Below, in pieces: positions 34,801-44,417 of a stretch of DNA of 64,000 nt. How positions within the stretch are numbered: the stretch's first letter is position 1; each line of letters opens with the position of its first letter. Both the position numbers and the translations under genes were made by a program. Origin of the DNA: Flabesymbios commensalis (lineage: Eukaryota; Annelida; Polychaeta; Terebellida; Flabelligeridae); NCBI GenBank assembly GCA_964017125.1, contig OZ024912.1, positions 84,712,857 through 84,776,856 on the forward strand, given 5' to 3'. The notes below the pieces were generated by a model. The model saw only the letters and a list, made by a program, of their open reading frames with translations. It ran no database searches and had not been told where the DNA came from.

Positions 34801-37570
34801 GTTATTGTCTCAATACATATACTGCTTTCACTGGGGGTGCTGTTATTGTCTCAATACATGTACTGCTTTCCCTGGAGGTGCTGTTATTGTCTCAATACAT
34901 ATACTGTTTCCCTGGAGGTGCTGTTATTGTCTCAATACATGTACTGCTTTCACTGGGGGTGCTGTTATTGTCTCAATACATATACTGCTTTCCCTGGAGG
35001 TGCTGTTATTGTCTCAATACATGTACTGCTTTCCCTGGAGGTGCTGTTATTGTCTCAATACATATACTGTTTCCCTGGGGGTGCTGTTATTGTCTCAATA
35101 CATATGCTGCTTTCACTGGGGGTGCTGTTATTGTCTCAATACATATACTGCTTTCACTGGAGGTGCTGTTATTGTCTCAATACATGTACTGCTTTCCCTG
35201 GAGGTGCTGTTATTGTCTCAATACATGTATTGTTTCCCTGGAGGTGCTGTTATTGTCTCAATACATATACTGCTTTCCCTGGGGGTGCTGTTATTGTCTC
35301 AATACATATACTGCTTTCCCTGGAGGTGCTGTTATTGTCTCAATACATGTACTGCTTTCCCTGGAGGTGCTGTTATTGTCTCAATACATGTACTGCTTTC
35401 CCTGGAGGTGCTGTTATTGTCTCAATACATGTACTGCTTTCACTGGGGGTGCTGTTATTGTCTCAATACATATACTGCTTTTACTGGGGGTGCTGTTATT
35501 GTCTCAATACATATACTGCTTTCACTGGGGGTGCTGTTATTGTCTCAATACATATACTGCTTTCCCTGGAGGTGCTGTTATTGTCTCAATACATGTACTG
35601 CTTTCCCTGGAGGTGCTGTTATTGTCTCAATACATGTACTGCTTTCCCTGGGGGTGCTGTTATTGTCTCAATACATATACTGCTTTCACTGGGGGTGCTG
35701 TTATTGTCTCAATACATATACTGCTTTCACTGGGGGTGCTGTTATTGTCTCAATACATATACTGCTTTCCCTGGAGGTGCTGTTATTGTCTCAATACATG
35801 TACTGCTTTCCCTGGAGGTGCTGTTATTGTCTCAATACATGTACTGCTTTCCCTGGAGGTGCTGTTATTGTCTCAATACATGTACTGCTTTCCCTGGGGG
35901 TGCTGTTATTGTCTCAATACATATACTGCTTTCACTGGGGGTGCTGTTATTGTCTCAATACATATACTGCTTTCACTGGGGGTGCTGTTATTGTCTCAAT
36001 ACATATACTGCTTTCCCTGGAGGTGCTGTTATTGTCTCAATACATGTACTGCTTTCCCTGGAGGTGCTGTTATTGTCTCAATACATGTACTGCTTTCCCT
36101 GGAGGTGCTGTTATTGTCTCAATACATGTACTGCTTTCCCTGGAGGTGCTGTTATTGTCTCAATACATGTACTGCTTTCCCTGGAGGTGCTGTTATTGTC
36201 TCAATACATGTATTGATTTCACTGGAGGTGCTGTTATTGTCTCAATACATGTACTGCTTTCACTGGAGGTGCTGCTATTGTCTCAATACATGTACTGATT
36301 TCACTGGAGGTGCTGTTATTGTCTCAATACATATGCTGCTTTCACTGGAGGTGCTGTTATTGTCTCAATACATGTACTGCTTTCACTGGAGGTGCTGCTA
36401 TTGTCTCAATACATGTACTGATTTCGCTGGAGGTGCTGTTATTGTCTCAATACATATGCTGCTTTCACTGGAGGTGCTGTTATTGTCTCAATACATGTAC
36501 TGCTTTCACTGGAGGTGCTGTTATTGTCTCAATACATGTACTGCTTTCCCTGGAGGTGCTGTTATTGTCTCAATACATATACTGCTTTCCCTGGAGGTGC
36601 TGTTATTGTCTCAATACATGTATTGTTTCCCTGGGGGTGCTGTTATTGTCTCAATACATATACTGCTTTCCCTGGAGGTGCTGTTATTGTCTCAATACAT
36701 GTATTGTTTCCCTGGGGGTGCTGTTATTGTCTCAATACATGTACTGCTTTCCCTGGAGGTGCTGTTATTGTCTCAATACATGTACTGCTTTCCCTGGAGG
36801 TGCTGTTATTGTCTCAATACATGTATTGTTTCCCTGGAGGTGCTGTTATTGTCTCAATACATATACTGCTTTCCCTGGAGGTGCTGTTATTGTCTCAATA
36901 CATGTATTGTTTCCCTGGGGGTGCTGTTATTGTCTCAATACATATGCTGCTTTCACTGGGGGTGCTGCTATTGTCTCAATACATGTACTGCTTTCACTGG
37001 AGGTGCTGTTATTGTCTCAATACATATGCTGCTTTCACTGGAGGTGCTGTTATTGTCTCAATACATGTACTGCTTTCACTGGAGGTGCTGCTATTGCTGG
37101 AGGTGCTGCTATTGCTGGAGGTGCTGTTTTTGTCTCAATACATATGCTGCTTTCACTGGGGGTGCTGTTATTGTCTCAATACATGTACTGCTTTCCCTGG
37201 AGGTGCTGTTATTGTCTCAATACATGTACTGCTTTCCCTGGAGGTGCTGTTATTGTCTCAATACATGTACTGTTTCCACTGGGGGTGCTGTTATTGTCTC
37301 AATACATGTACTGCTTTCCCTGGAGGTGCTGTTATTGTCTCAATACATGTACTGCTTTCACTGGAGGTGCTGTTATTGTCTCAATACATGTACTGCTTTC
37401 ACTGGAGGTGCTGTTATTGTCTCAATACATGTACTGCTTTCCCTGGAGGTGCTGTTATTGTCTCAATACATGTACTGCTTTCACTGGAGGTGCTGTTATT
37501 GTCTCAATACATGTACTGCTTTCCCTGGAGGTGCTGTTATTGTCTCAATACATGTACTGCTTTCCCTGGA
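31805..37570 (+). repeat. 41-bp minisatellite, about 140 copies
   Basis: The unit is 'tactgctttcactgggggtg' plus 'ctgttattgtctcaatacat' plus 'a'. Recurrent variants include 'actgtttccactggg', 'ctttccctggagg', 'tactgatttcac' and tatac/tgtac. Left-edge units are the most diverged. Shortened units appear from about 34900. All three plus-strand frames stay open over long spans because the unit lacks stops, so the very long open frames here (one over 2000 codons) are repeat artefacts. No origin in a coding exon is clear. Confidence 0.96.
37080..37130 (+). repeat. First appearance of the 18-bp unit inside the 41-bp array
   Basis: Three consecutive 'ggaggtgctgctattgct'-type units interrupt the 41-bp pattern, which then resumes for about 430 bases. 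They show the 18-bp unit arising as the 41-bp unit minus about 23 bases. Confidence 0.85.
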
Positions 37571-39855
37571 GGTGCTGCTATTGCTGGAGGTGCTGCTATT
37601 GCTGGAGGTGCTGCTATTGCTGGAGGTGCTGCTATTGCTGGAGATGCTGCTATTGCTGGAGGTGCTGCTATTGCTGGAGGTGCTGCTATTGCTGGAGGTG
37701 CTGCTATTGCTGGAGGTGCTGCTATTGCTGGAGGTGCTGCTATTGCTGGAGATGCTGCTATTGCTGGAGGTGCTGCTATTGCTGAAGGTGCTGCTATTGC
37801 TGGAGGTGCTGCTATTGCTGGAGGTGCTGCTATTGCTGGAGGTGCTGCTATTGCTGGAGGTGCTGCTATTGCTGGAGGTGCTGCTATTGCTGGAGGTGCT
37901 GCTATTGCTGGAGGTGCTGCTATTGCTGGAGGTGCTGCTATTGCTGGAGGTGCTGCTATTGCTGGAGGTGCTGCTATTGCTGGAGATGCTGCTATTGCTG
38001 GAGGTGCTGCTATTGCTGGAGGTGCTGCTATTGCTGGAGGTGCTGCTATTGCTGGAGGTGCTGCTATTGCTGGAGGTGCTGCTATTGCTGGAGGTGCTGC
38101 TATTGCTGGAGGTGCTGCTATTGCTGGAGGTGCTGCTATTGCTGGAGGTGCTGCTATTGCTGGAGGTGCTGCTATTGCTGGAGGTGCTGCTATTGCTGGA
38201 GATGCTGCTATTGCTGGAGGTGCTGCTATTGCTGGAGGTGCTGCTATTGCTGGAGGTGCTGCTATTGCTGGAGGTGCTGCTATTGCTGGAGGTGCTGCTA
38301 TTGCTGGAGGTGCTGCTATTGCTGGAGGTGCTGCTATTGCTGGAGGTGCTGCTATTGCTGGAGGTGCTGCTATTGCTGGAGGTGCTGCTATTGCTGGAGG
38401 TGCTGCTATTGCTGGAGGTGCTGCTATTGCTGGAGGTGCTGCTATTGCTGGAGGTGCTGCTATTGCTGGAGGTGCTGCTATTGCTGGAGGTGCTGCTATT
38501 GCTGGAGGTGCTGCTATTGCTGGAGGTGCTGCTATTGCTGGAGGTGCTGCTATTGCTGGAGGTGCTGCTTTCCCTGGAGGTGCTGCTATTGCTGGAGGTG
38601 CTGCTATTGCTGGAGGTGCTGCTATTGCTGGAGGTGCTGCTATTGCTGGAGGTGCTGCTATTGCTGGAGGTGCTGCTATTGCTGGAGGTGCTGCTATTGC
38701 TGGAGGTGCTGCTATTGCTGGAGGTGCTGCTATTGCTGGAGGTGCTGCTATTGCTGGAGGTGCTGCTATTGCTGGAGGTGCTGCTATTGCTGGAGATGCT
38801 GCTATTGCTGGAGGTGCTGCTATTGCTGGAGGTGCTGCTATTGCTGGAGGTGCTGCTATTGCTGGAGGTGCTGCTATTGCTGGAGGTGCTGCTATTGCTG
38901 GAGGTGCTGCTATTGCTGGAGGTGCTGCTATTGCTGGAGGTGCTGCTATTGCTGGAGGTGCTGCTATTGCTGGAGGTGCTGCTATTGCTGGAGGTGCTGC
39001 TATTGCTGGAGATGCTGCTATTGCTGGAGGTGCTGCTATTGCTGGAGGTGCTGCTATTGCTGGAGGTGCTGCTATTGCTGGAGGTGCTGCTATTGCTGGA
39101 GGTGCTGCTATTGCTGGAGGTGCTGCTATTGCTGGAGGTGCTGCTATTGCTGGAGGTGCTGCTATTGCTGGAGGTGCTGCTATTGCTGGAGGTGCTGCTA
39201 TTGCTGGAGGTGCTGCTATTGCTGGAGGTGCTGCTATTGCTGGAGGTGCTGCTATTGCTGGAGGTGCTGCTATTGCTGGAGGTGCTGCTATTGCTGGAGG
39301 TGCTGCTATTGCTGGAGGTGCTGCTATTGCTGGAGGTGCTGCTATTGCTGGAGGTGCTGCTTTCCCTGGAGGTGCTGCTATTGCTGGAGGTGCTGCTATT
39401 GCTGGAGGTGCTGCTATTGCTGGAGGTGCTGCTATTGCTGGAGGTGCTGCTATTGCTGGAGGTGCTGCTATTGCTGGAGGTGCTGCTTTCCCTGGAGGTG
39501 CTGCTATTGCTGGAGGTGCTGCTATTGCTGGAGGTGCTGTTATTGCTGGAGGTGCTGCTATTGCTGGAGGTGCTGCTTTCCCTGGAGGTGCTGCTATTGC
39601 TGGAGGTGCTGCTTTCCCTGGAGGTGCTGCTATTGCTGGAGGTGCTGCTATTGCTGGAGGTGCTGCTATTGCTGGAGATGCTGCTATTGCTGGAGGTGCT
39701 GCTATTGCTGGAGATGCTGCTATTGCTGGAGGTGCTGCTATTGCTGGAGGTGCTGCTATTGCTGGAGGTGCTGCTATTGCTGGAGGTGCTGCTATTGCTG
39801 GAGGTGCTGCTATTGCTGGAGGTGCTGCTATTGCTGGAGGTGCTGTTATTGTCTT
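37565..39855 (+). repeat. 18-bp minisatellite, about 127 copies
   Basis: 'ggaggtgctgctattgct' repeated with very few variants ('ggagatgct', 'gctttccctgg', 'gctgaagg'). It is open on both strands (GGAAIA in one frame, AIAAPP on the minus strand). Variant positions repeat at about 800 bp: 'ggagatgct' at 37986 and 38202 and again at 38796 and 39012, and 'tttccc' at 38569 and 39361. This indicates a block duplication within the array. Confidence 0.97.
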
Positions 39856-39871
39856 CAGAATGTGAATCATG

Positions 39872-39975
39872 TTAACCCTTATCCCTCCAAGTTAATTTAT
39901 TTAAATCTTCACCCACTTGAAGTTGTGTCTCGCTGCTGCGATCCACAACTTCACGTGGGTTAAAATTAATCATAT
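39872..39975 (+). mobile_element. TTAA foldback element, family A, left part
   Basis: It starts 'ttaacccttatccctccaag' directly after the 18-bp array and contains the hairpin 'cacccacttgaagttgtg' / 'cacaacttcacgtgggt'. A right terminus was not found. The same sequence in reverse orientation is at 42352-42450. Confidence 0.5.
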
Positions 39976-40337
39976 CTGTTCAATTTTAAACCAAACGTTT
40001 GCAAGTCTTTATTGTAGATCCGGTAATATTCGCAAGGTTTTAATTTGTGTGAATTTCGCGACGAGGACAAATTCAAGAATCTCACAGTTTTTTTTTTATT
40101 ATTATAGCGCTACTAAAGAAAAATGAAAAATTACAAATTCTAAACTTCGCGAAAAGTCCCAAAATCTGAAATTCACGAAATTTGAAGCACGCAAAAATTA
40201 CAAGATCTACAGTATGTTTAAACTGTCATTTCATTCCCAATATGAGTGATTTGGGCGACAAGTAGAACATACATGTATTACAACTGTGTAGTATGAAATT
40301 GATTTTGACTTTTTGATATTGACCTATATTTCTGCAG
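39976..40337. other. Unassigned, probable intron or 5' flank
   Basis: AT-rich DNA between the array and the first supported exon. No upstream exon was recognised. Confidence 0.35.
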
Positions 40338-40425
40338 GAATGCGACAATCCGTCAGCTGTTGAGGTGGGAGCTGCGCCAGATGTGAGGATGGGGACGCTT
40401 TCACCTGCTTTAGCACAAGATACAG
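40338..40425 (+). CDS. Exon 1 (first supported) of the split gene
   Basis: An acceptor 'atatttctgcag' precedes 'gaatgcgacaatcc', and the exon ends 'gatacag' before 'gttagc'. The frame is open for 29 codons (ECDNPSAVEVGAAP...ALAQDT) and ends one base into a codon. Joined to 42494 it gives GCT (Ala) and continues DTAPTTSIKKEIIRY, in phase with the zinc finger. The exon begins in phase 0, so at least one upstream coding exon probably exists, perhaps beyond the large array to the left. Confidence 0.55.
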
Positions 40426-40475
40426 GTTAGCTGAAATATATTTGCTGTGTCAATAATCAGGCTTAAGCTGAAGTG

Positions 40476-40643
40476 TTAACCCTGTCAGTGAGGGAACCGT
40501 CTTTATACGTCACAATCTGACGTCTGTAAACGTCAGATTCTGACGTATAAAGTCCCCGCACCGAAATAATTAAAATATTTACAATAGGTATTCAAATGAA
40601 ACAGAAAGAGCTAACTAAGACATTTATGATGATTACAAATTGA
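40476..40643 (-). mobile_element. TTAA foldback element, family B, truncated
   Basis: TTAA at 40476-40479 is followed by 'ccctgtcagtgagg', then the hairpin 'tctttatacgtcacaatctg' / 'cagattctgacgtataaag', then the body ('ccgaaataattaaaatattt', 'gtattcaaatgaaacagaa', 'gagctaactaagacatttat'). The far terminus is missing. It sits in the first intron. Confidence 0.6.
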
Positions 40644-41155
40644 ACACAAATCCATCAGGGGGTGTAGATGTGCCTTTTGGGAGACCTTTGACCTACTGGT
40701 TGACATACATTTCTTGATTCAAAATAACTATGAAAAAAAACTTGCAGATCTTATCTCAGAAACTAGGCCTACAGGGATTATGTCTTTCGTTTTTAAACAC
40801 ACATACACATCCCTATGTTTGAATATTATGAACTTTGACCTACATTCTGACATATGGGTACATCTGAGCCAAACCAGCTTAGAGACTCTCTTGGGGTATG
40901 ACTTTTGATCTACTTTGACCTACTTCTCCTTTATTGAATTCATTTAATACCACCACAATGGTGAGGCAAGTGATGATGACGGTCTCTTGTTTTTCAAAAA
41001 TGATTGATAATAGAGGTTCTCAAGTTATTTCGAGTGGATTTTTTGGTAAACGGACCGGGGATGCTAATAACTGTATTATTGCTATTAATATTTGTGTGCT
41101 GAGCAGTCACACTTATGTTGAAAATATGTTATTCATGGTTTGAAGAATCAATAAC
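40644..41155. other. Intronic sequence with 'tttgacctac' repeats
   Basis: 'gacctttgacctactgg', 'gaactttgacctacattctg' and 'ctactttgacctacttc' recur, the signature of an old dispersed repeat. Short open frames have no recognised domain. Confidence 0.45.
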
Positions 41156-41661
41156 TTTGGAACGAGTGTTTGAAACTTATGACGTTTGGACTTGCTTCGG
41201 CAAGCCTTGATCACATACTGATTTCCTGACGGTGAAAGACCCTGAAGGAAAGACAATGTGGCACAATCTACCACATCACCTGCAACGATGATCCCAAACA
41301 TACTCATATAGGTGACTCGAAGCGGCCCCTGGAGTCAGATTCAATGAACACACCAAACTGGACCGACCCACAGGAGTGGGCGAACACTGGCTCAACACCG
41401 GCCATAGTGTGTCAATTACCAACACCAAAGCCCTAGAACGAGAACTAGATTGGCATAGGTACAAAGTCAAGGAGGCCACCCACATACGCCAACGACGCCC
41501 AACTATGAAAAGGGACCAAGGCTACCAGCTACCACCCATCTACGACAATATCATTCCGCCGATGTCTGAGCCATTTCACCATCGGGACATCAGTATGTGG
41601 TCAAGGCTTGACGAAGCAAGTCAAAAATGAGAGTTCTTAAGTTTCAAACACTCGTTCCAAA
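41156..41661 (+). mobile_element. Penelope-like element fossil (GIY-YIG end), flanked by inverted repeats
   Basis: This is the 3'-terminal fragment of a Penelope-like retroelement and is broken. Translated pieces match the C-terminal GIY-YIG endonuclease region: GTIYHITCNDDPKHTHIG, then EHWLNTGHSV, then YKVKEATHIRQRRPTMKRDQ and GYQLPPIYDN. Similar sequence in opposite orientation closes both ends for about 75 bases; the outermost 24 bases (41156-41179 and 41638-41661) are perfect inverted complements. Inverted terminal copies of the 3' end are a known habit of the family. There is no reverse-transcriptase part here. It lies in the first intron of the split gene. The age looks moderate. Confidence 0.72.
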
Positions 41662-41699
41662 TTTACTGTCACAGTTGACCCTTATCCTAAAACTATTTT

Positions 41700-42255
41700 T
41701 TTTTGTGGCCCGCCTTTTAATTTTTAATTAAAAAAACTGAGTTATTGCAATTGTAGTTCGGCGTCGTCGGCGTTGGCATTGGCTTTAACATTTGCTGCAC
41801 GATAAGTTTTTCATGTAGCCCTCCCAAATTTGTTATGCATGTTACTAATGACCTGTTCTCAATCAATTTTAGTGATGGCTGAAAAAAAATTCAAAACGGC
41901 CGATTTATTGTGATTTTTTACATCTATAATTTGACCTTCTGGGCACGATAACTTGAAAATTTGTTTTATGTATCCTGCTCAAATTTGTTATTCATGTTCT
42001 CGGACAAGTTAGATGATGGCTCGAAAAAAATTCAAAACGACCGATTTATTGTGATTTTACGTCTCTAATTTGATCTTGTGGGCTCGATAACTTTAAAACT
42101 TTTTCTTGTATTCTACACATCTTTGCTATGCATGTTGCTAATGACCAGTTCTCGAACAAGTTGAATAATAGCTGGAAAATAATTTGACCTTGTGGGTGCG
42201 ATAACTTCAAGTTCAATAATAGTTGCGGGCTATTGTCCAGTGCGCTCTTCTTAAT
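41700..42255 (+). repeat. Repeat element with internal units of about 161 bp, copy 1
   Basis: It starts near 'caattgtagttcggcgtcgt' (41749) and ends 'gcgggctattgtccagtgcg' (about 42246). Inside are about three degenerate units with 'gcacgataacttgaaaa', 'tgttattcatgtt', 'atgatggctcgaaaaaaatt' and 'aaaacgaccgatttattgtg'. A second copy in the same orientation lies at 62586-63150, inside a LINE. Confidence 0.7.
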
Positions 42256-42351
42256 GTTTTATTAGCTGGCTAAATCACATTCATTGGAGATAAAATAAGA
42301 GTTTAATCATCAAAATTTGCAATATTTAGTTTCAAATTAAACAAATATGAG

Positions 42352-42450
42352 TAATTTTCAGCCACTTGAAATTGTGGGTCGTGGTAGAGAGACACAACTT
42401 CAAGTGGGTGAAAATTTAAATGCATTAACTTAGCAGGATGAGGCTAAACT
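42352..42450 (-). mobile_element. TTAA foldback element, family A, reverse copy
   Basis: 'aattttcagccacttgaaat' and 'acaacttcaagtgggtgaaa' form the hairpin. The right flank 'gcattaacttagcaggatga' followed by 'ggctaa' is the reverse complement of the left end of the 39872 copy, with a mutated terminal TTAA. Confidence 0.5.
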
Positions 42451-42493
42451 GGACAGACTTCCCTAATTATTATGCATATTTTGTTATGTTTAG

Positions 42494-43503
42494 CTCCTAC
42501 AACATCAATAAAGAAAGAGATAATTAGATATCGACAAAAGCCAAACCTACCGTGCCCTTACTGCGAAAAACAGCAATGCAAATTGACAAGGCACTTGAAA
42601 CACAAACATAAAAAAGAAGAAAACGTTAAATTGGCATTATCTTTTGCGGAAAGAAGGTATATATAACTACAATATGAGAATGTTGAAAGAAGGAACGTCT
42701 TTATTAAAAGAGCGTGACCAAGGAAACCATGATTTTAAAATTTGTGACAGATGTCAAGCTTTCATAAGTAGGACCTTTTTTATTAGACACAGAAAATCAT
42801 TCACTTTTGCAGCAGGTGAAACCTGAACTTGTTGTGGATAAAAATCTGAATAAGTCTCCTGACATTCAAGCTAATCATAATGATTTTTTCACAGACATAT
42901 TGGGACGCTTCAAAGATAACGATGGCATAGGTGAGTTATTTAGAAGTGATTATCTCATTCAAACTGTTGGAATGAACCGTTCATTAAAACACTACAGATT
43001 GAAAAATAAAGAAACTGAAATCAAAAATTCTGTTATGTCAGACATGAGACTTCTTGCTACTCTTCTGATAGCATTTAGAAATTCTACATCTGATAATACT
43101 TTACAGGGCATCGATATGTTAGATAGAAAAAACTTTGCGAAATTGGAAGATGCTATTGAACAAGTTACATTTAAGGAAGATGGTAGTTTAAAGACTGGTC
43201 TGAAAAAAGCCTTAGGGGCTCTATTGAGGTCATGTGTCAGAATAATGAAGGGGACTTACTATATCGAAAAGCAGGATGACAAAGCAGCTGTTATTGAAAG
43301 ATTTGAGCAGGATCTTAATTTAAGATGGGTCGGCCTCTTCGGGGATGCAGAATATCATTCACAGAAATTACTTCAAAAGAAATGTAGTGAGCCTCTGCAA
43401 GATTTACCACTAAAGGATGATAATGATCCAATCAGAAATAAGTCGATGCAAGGATTATCACCAGGCCTGCATTGTAGGCCTACACTGCCACAAAAAAACA
43501 AAG
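42494..43503 (+). pseudogene. Central coding region of the split gene, two frame breaks
   Basis: The acceptor 'tgttatgtttag' ends at 42493. First comes a C2H2 finger: PCPYCEKQQCKLTRHLKHKH followed by KKEENVKLALS. The frame then changes at about 42645, where a stretch seems to be missing, and continues LRKEGIYNYNMRMLKEG to a second cysteine pair, KICDRCQAFISRTFFIRH, which lacks the final His. A second frame change at about 42815 leads into a helical core open to 43503: FFTDILGRFKDNDG, DYLIQTVGMNRSLKHY, MSDMRLLATLLIAF, GIDMLDRKNFAKLEDAIEQV, MKGTYYIEKQDDKAAVIERF and LFGDAEYHSQ. A consensus donor 'aaa/gtatgt' lies at 43503, but its phase (0) does not match the next exon (1). Missing sequence, the phase mismatch and two breaks suggest a decayed gene; assembly errors are the alternative. 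No recombinase catalytic residues are present. Confidence 0.65.
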
Positions 43504-43721
43504 TATGTACAATTGTTTACACATTGATAGTTGAATTATTGATGTATATAGAAAAAGATACTAGTGCACCCTTGATAATTAGTCTGAATAATGTTTTCCA
43601 TTTTTACTACCCTTTTTATCACATGGACTACACATAAGGCAAGTATGAATGTGTTTTATTAAATATGTTACAGACGTTGACTATTTGCAAAGAACACATG
43701 CTTTATGAGTGATTGTTTCAG
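43504..43721. other. Intron
   Basis: Begins 'gtatgtacaa' and ends 'tgattgtttcag', both good consensus. In intact relatives I would expect more coding sequence between the flanking exons, so a deletion may lie at or near this intron. Confidence 0.45.
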
Positions 43722-43847
43722 GTTATGATGAACACATGAATTATGATGCATCATCACATGATGTGAATAACATCTTGTTTGCTCCTGAGGCATGTCCCAT
43801 TGATTCAGATGTCCCTGATTTCACTAAACATGCTAAAGTTTTAAAAA
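43722..43847 (+). CDS. Exon of the split gene (acidic linker)
   Basis: 126 bases between acceptor 'gattgtttcag' and donor 'aaaaa/gtatgg', phase 1 at both ends. It encodes YDEHMNYDASSHDVNNILFA followed by PEACPIDSDVPDFTKHAKVLK. The downstream join forms AGA (Arg) and continues RSDYFKWN. Symmetric phase and a clean frame support it as real. The peptide is acidic and carries no recognised domain. Confidence 0.62.
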
Positions 43848-44318
43848 GTATGGATACTACTGTATTGTAACCACTTAAATCGTTGATTCCTAAAGGATGT
43901 TTCGCTTTAGAACATCAGTTTGAGTATTAACATGAATGAGGAAACTGGAAAAAAACAATGAAAAAGGGACATTTTGTAAAGGTGTTGCAAAAAATATGTG
44001 CTCACGATTGAATTAGCTTCCATAAGTATTTTTTTACATTAAAATTGTAATAAAATGTTACAAAAGTATAGTAACTTTATGAAATCAATTAAGGTACATC
44101 AACTACAAGTAATTGGTGGCCTTGGTGGATAAATATTTTTGAAAGAGTAAAACCATGGTGATAATATGTTTCTGGTGCTCATATTATTTACAATATGCTT
44201 TGGTACATTAACCACATTTCTGTCACCTGCAGTACTACCTGTGAAGCTGTATTGGCTTTCACTCATTATACTGTGTAATTAATTGAGGATTATTTTCTAT
44301 AAATGGATTTTTTTTCAG
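43848..44318. other. Intron
   Basis: Begins 'gtatggatac' and ends 'ggattttttttcag'. AT-rich, with no element recognised. Confidence 0.5.
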
Positions 44319-44417
44319 GAAGAAGTGACTATTTTAAATGGAACAAAGAGAATGCTGATTGTCTGCTTGATCATTTTTCGGAGTGGATTCATCACGCAGA
44401 TGACAGCTCCCTTCCTA
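44319..44417 (+). CDS. Exon of the split gene; source of the 38-bp array
   Basis: 99 bases, phase 1 at both ends, acceptor 'ttttttttcag'. It encodes RSDYFKWNKENADCLLDHFS followed by EWIHHADDSSLP, an aromatic/charged helix pair of SANT-like look. The proposed donor is 'cct a/gtagtg' at 44418, and joining to 58743 forms AGC (Ser), giving SSLPSKTIVENWL. The last 36 or so bases of this exon plus the first donor bases are the minisatellite unit. The exon copy has 'gatgacagc' (Asp-Asp-Ser), while the array copies have 'gatggcagc'. The donor lacks G at +5 and is weaker than the GTATGT found at the far end of the array. Confidence 0.66.

Noticed and set aside
31805-37570. Origin of the 41-bp unit from zinc-finger linker codons (HTGD-like frame)
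   Set aside because: Only a few bases around 'cactgggg' agree with the finger linker, and the rest of the unit does not align, unlike the 64-, 97- and 38-bp arrays.
33264-39875. Open frame of about 2200 codons, and shorter ones in the other frames
   Set aside because: It lies wholly in stop-free tandem repeat, all frames are similarly open, unit lengths (41 and 18) shift the peptide between frames, and no domain or splice context supports a gene.
42494-43637. Active tyrosine recombinase (Crypton-type transposase)
   Set aside because: The family resemblance is from memory, and the catalytic part (R, HxxR, Y) is not present in the window. No transposon ends were found.
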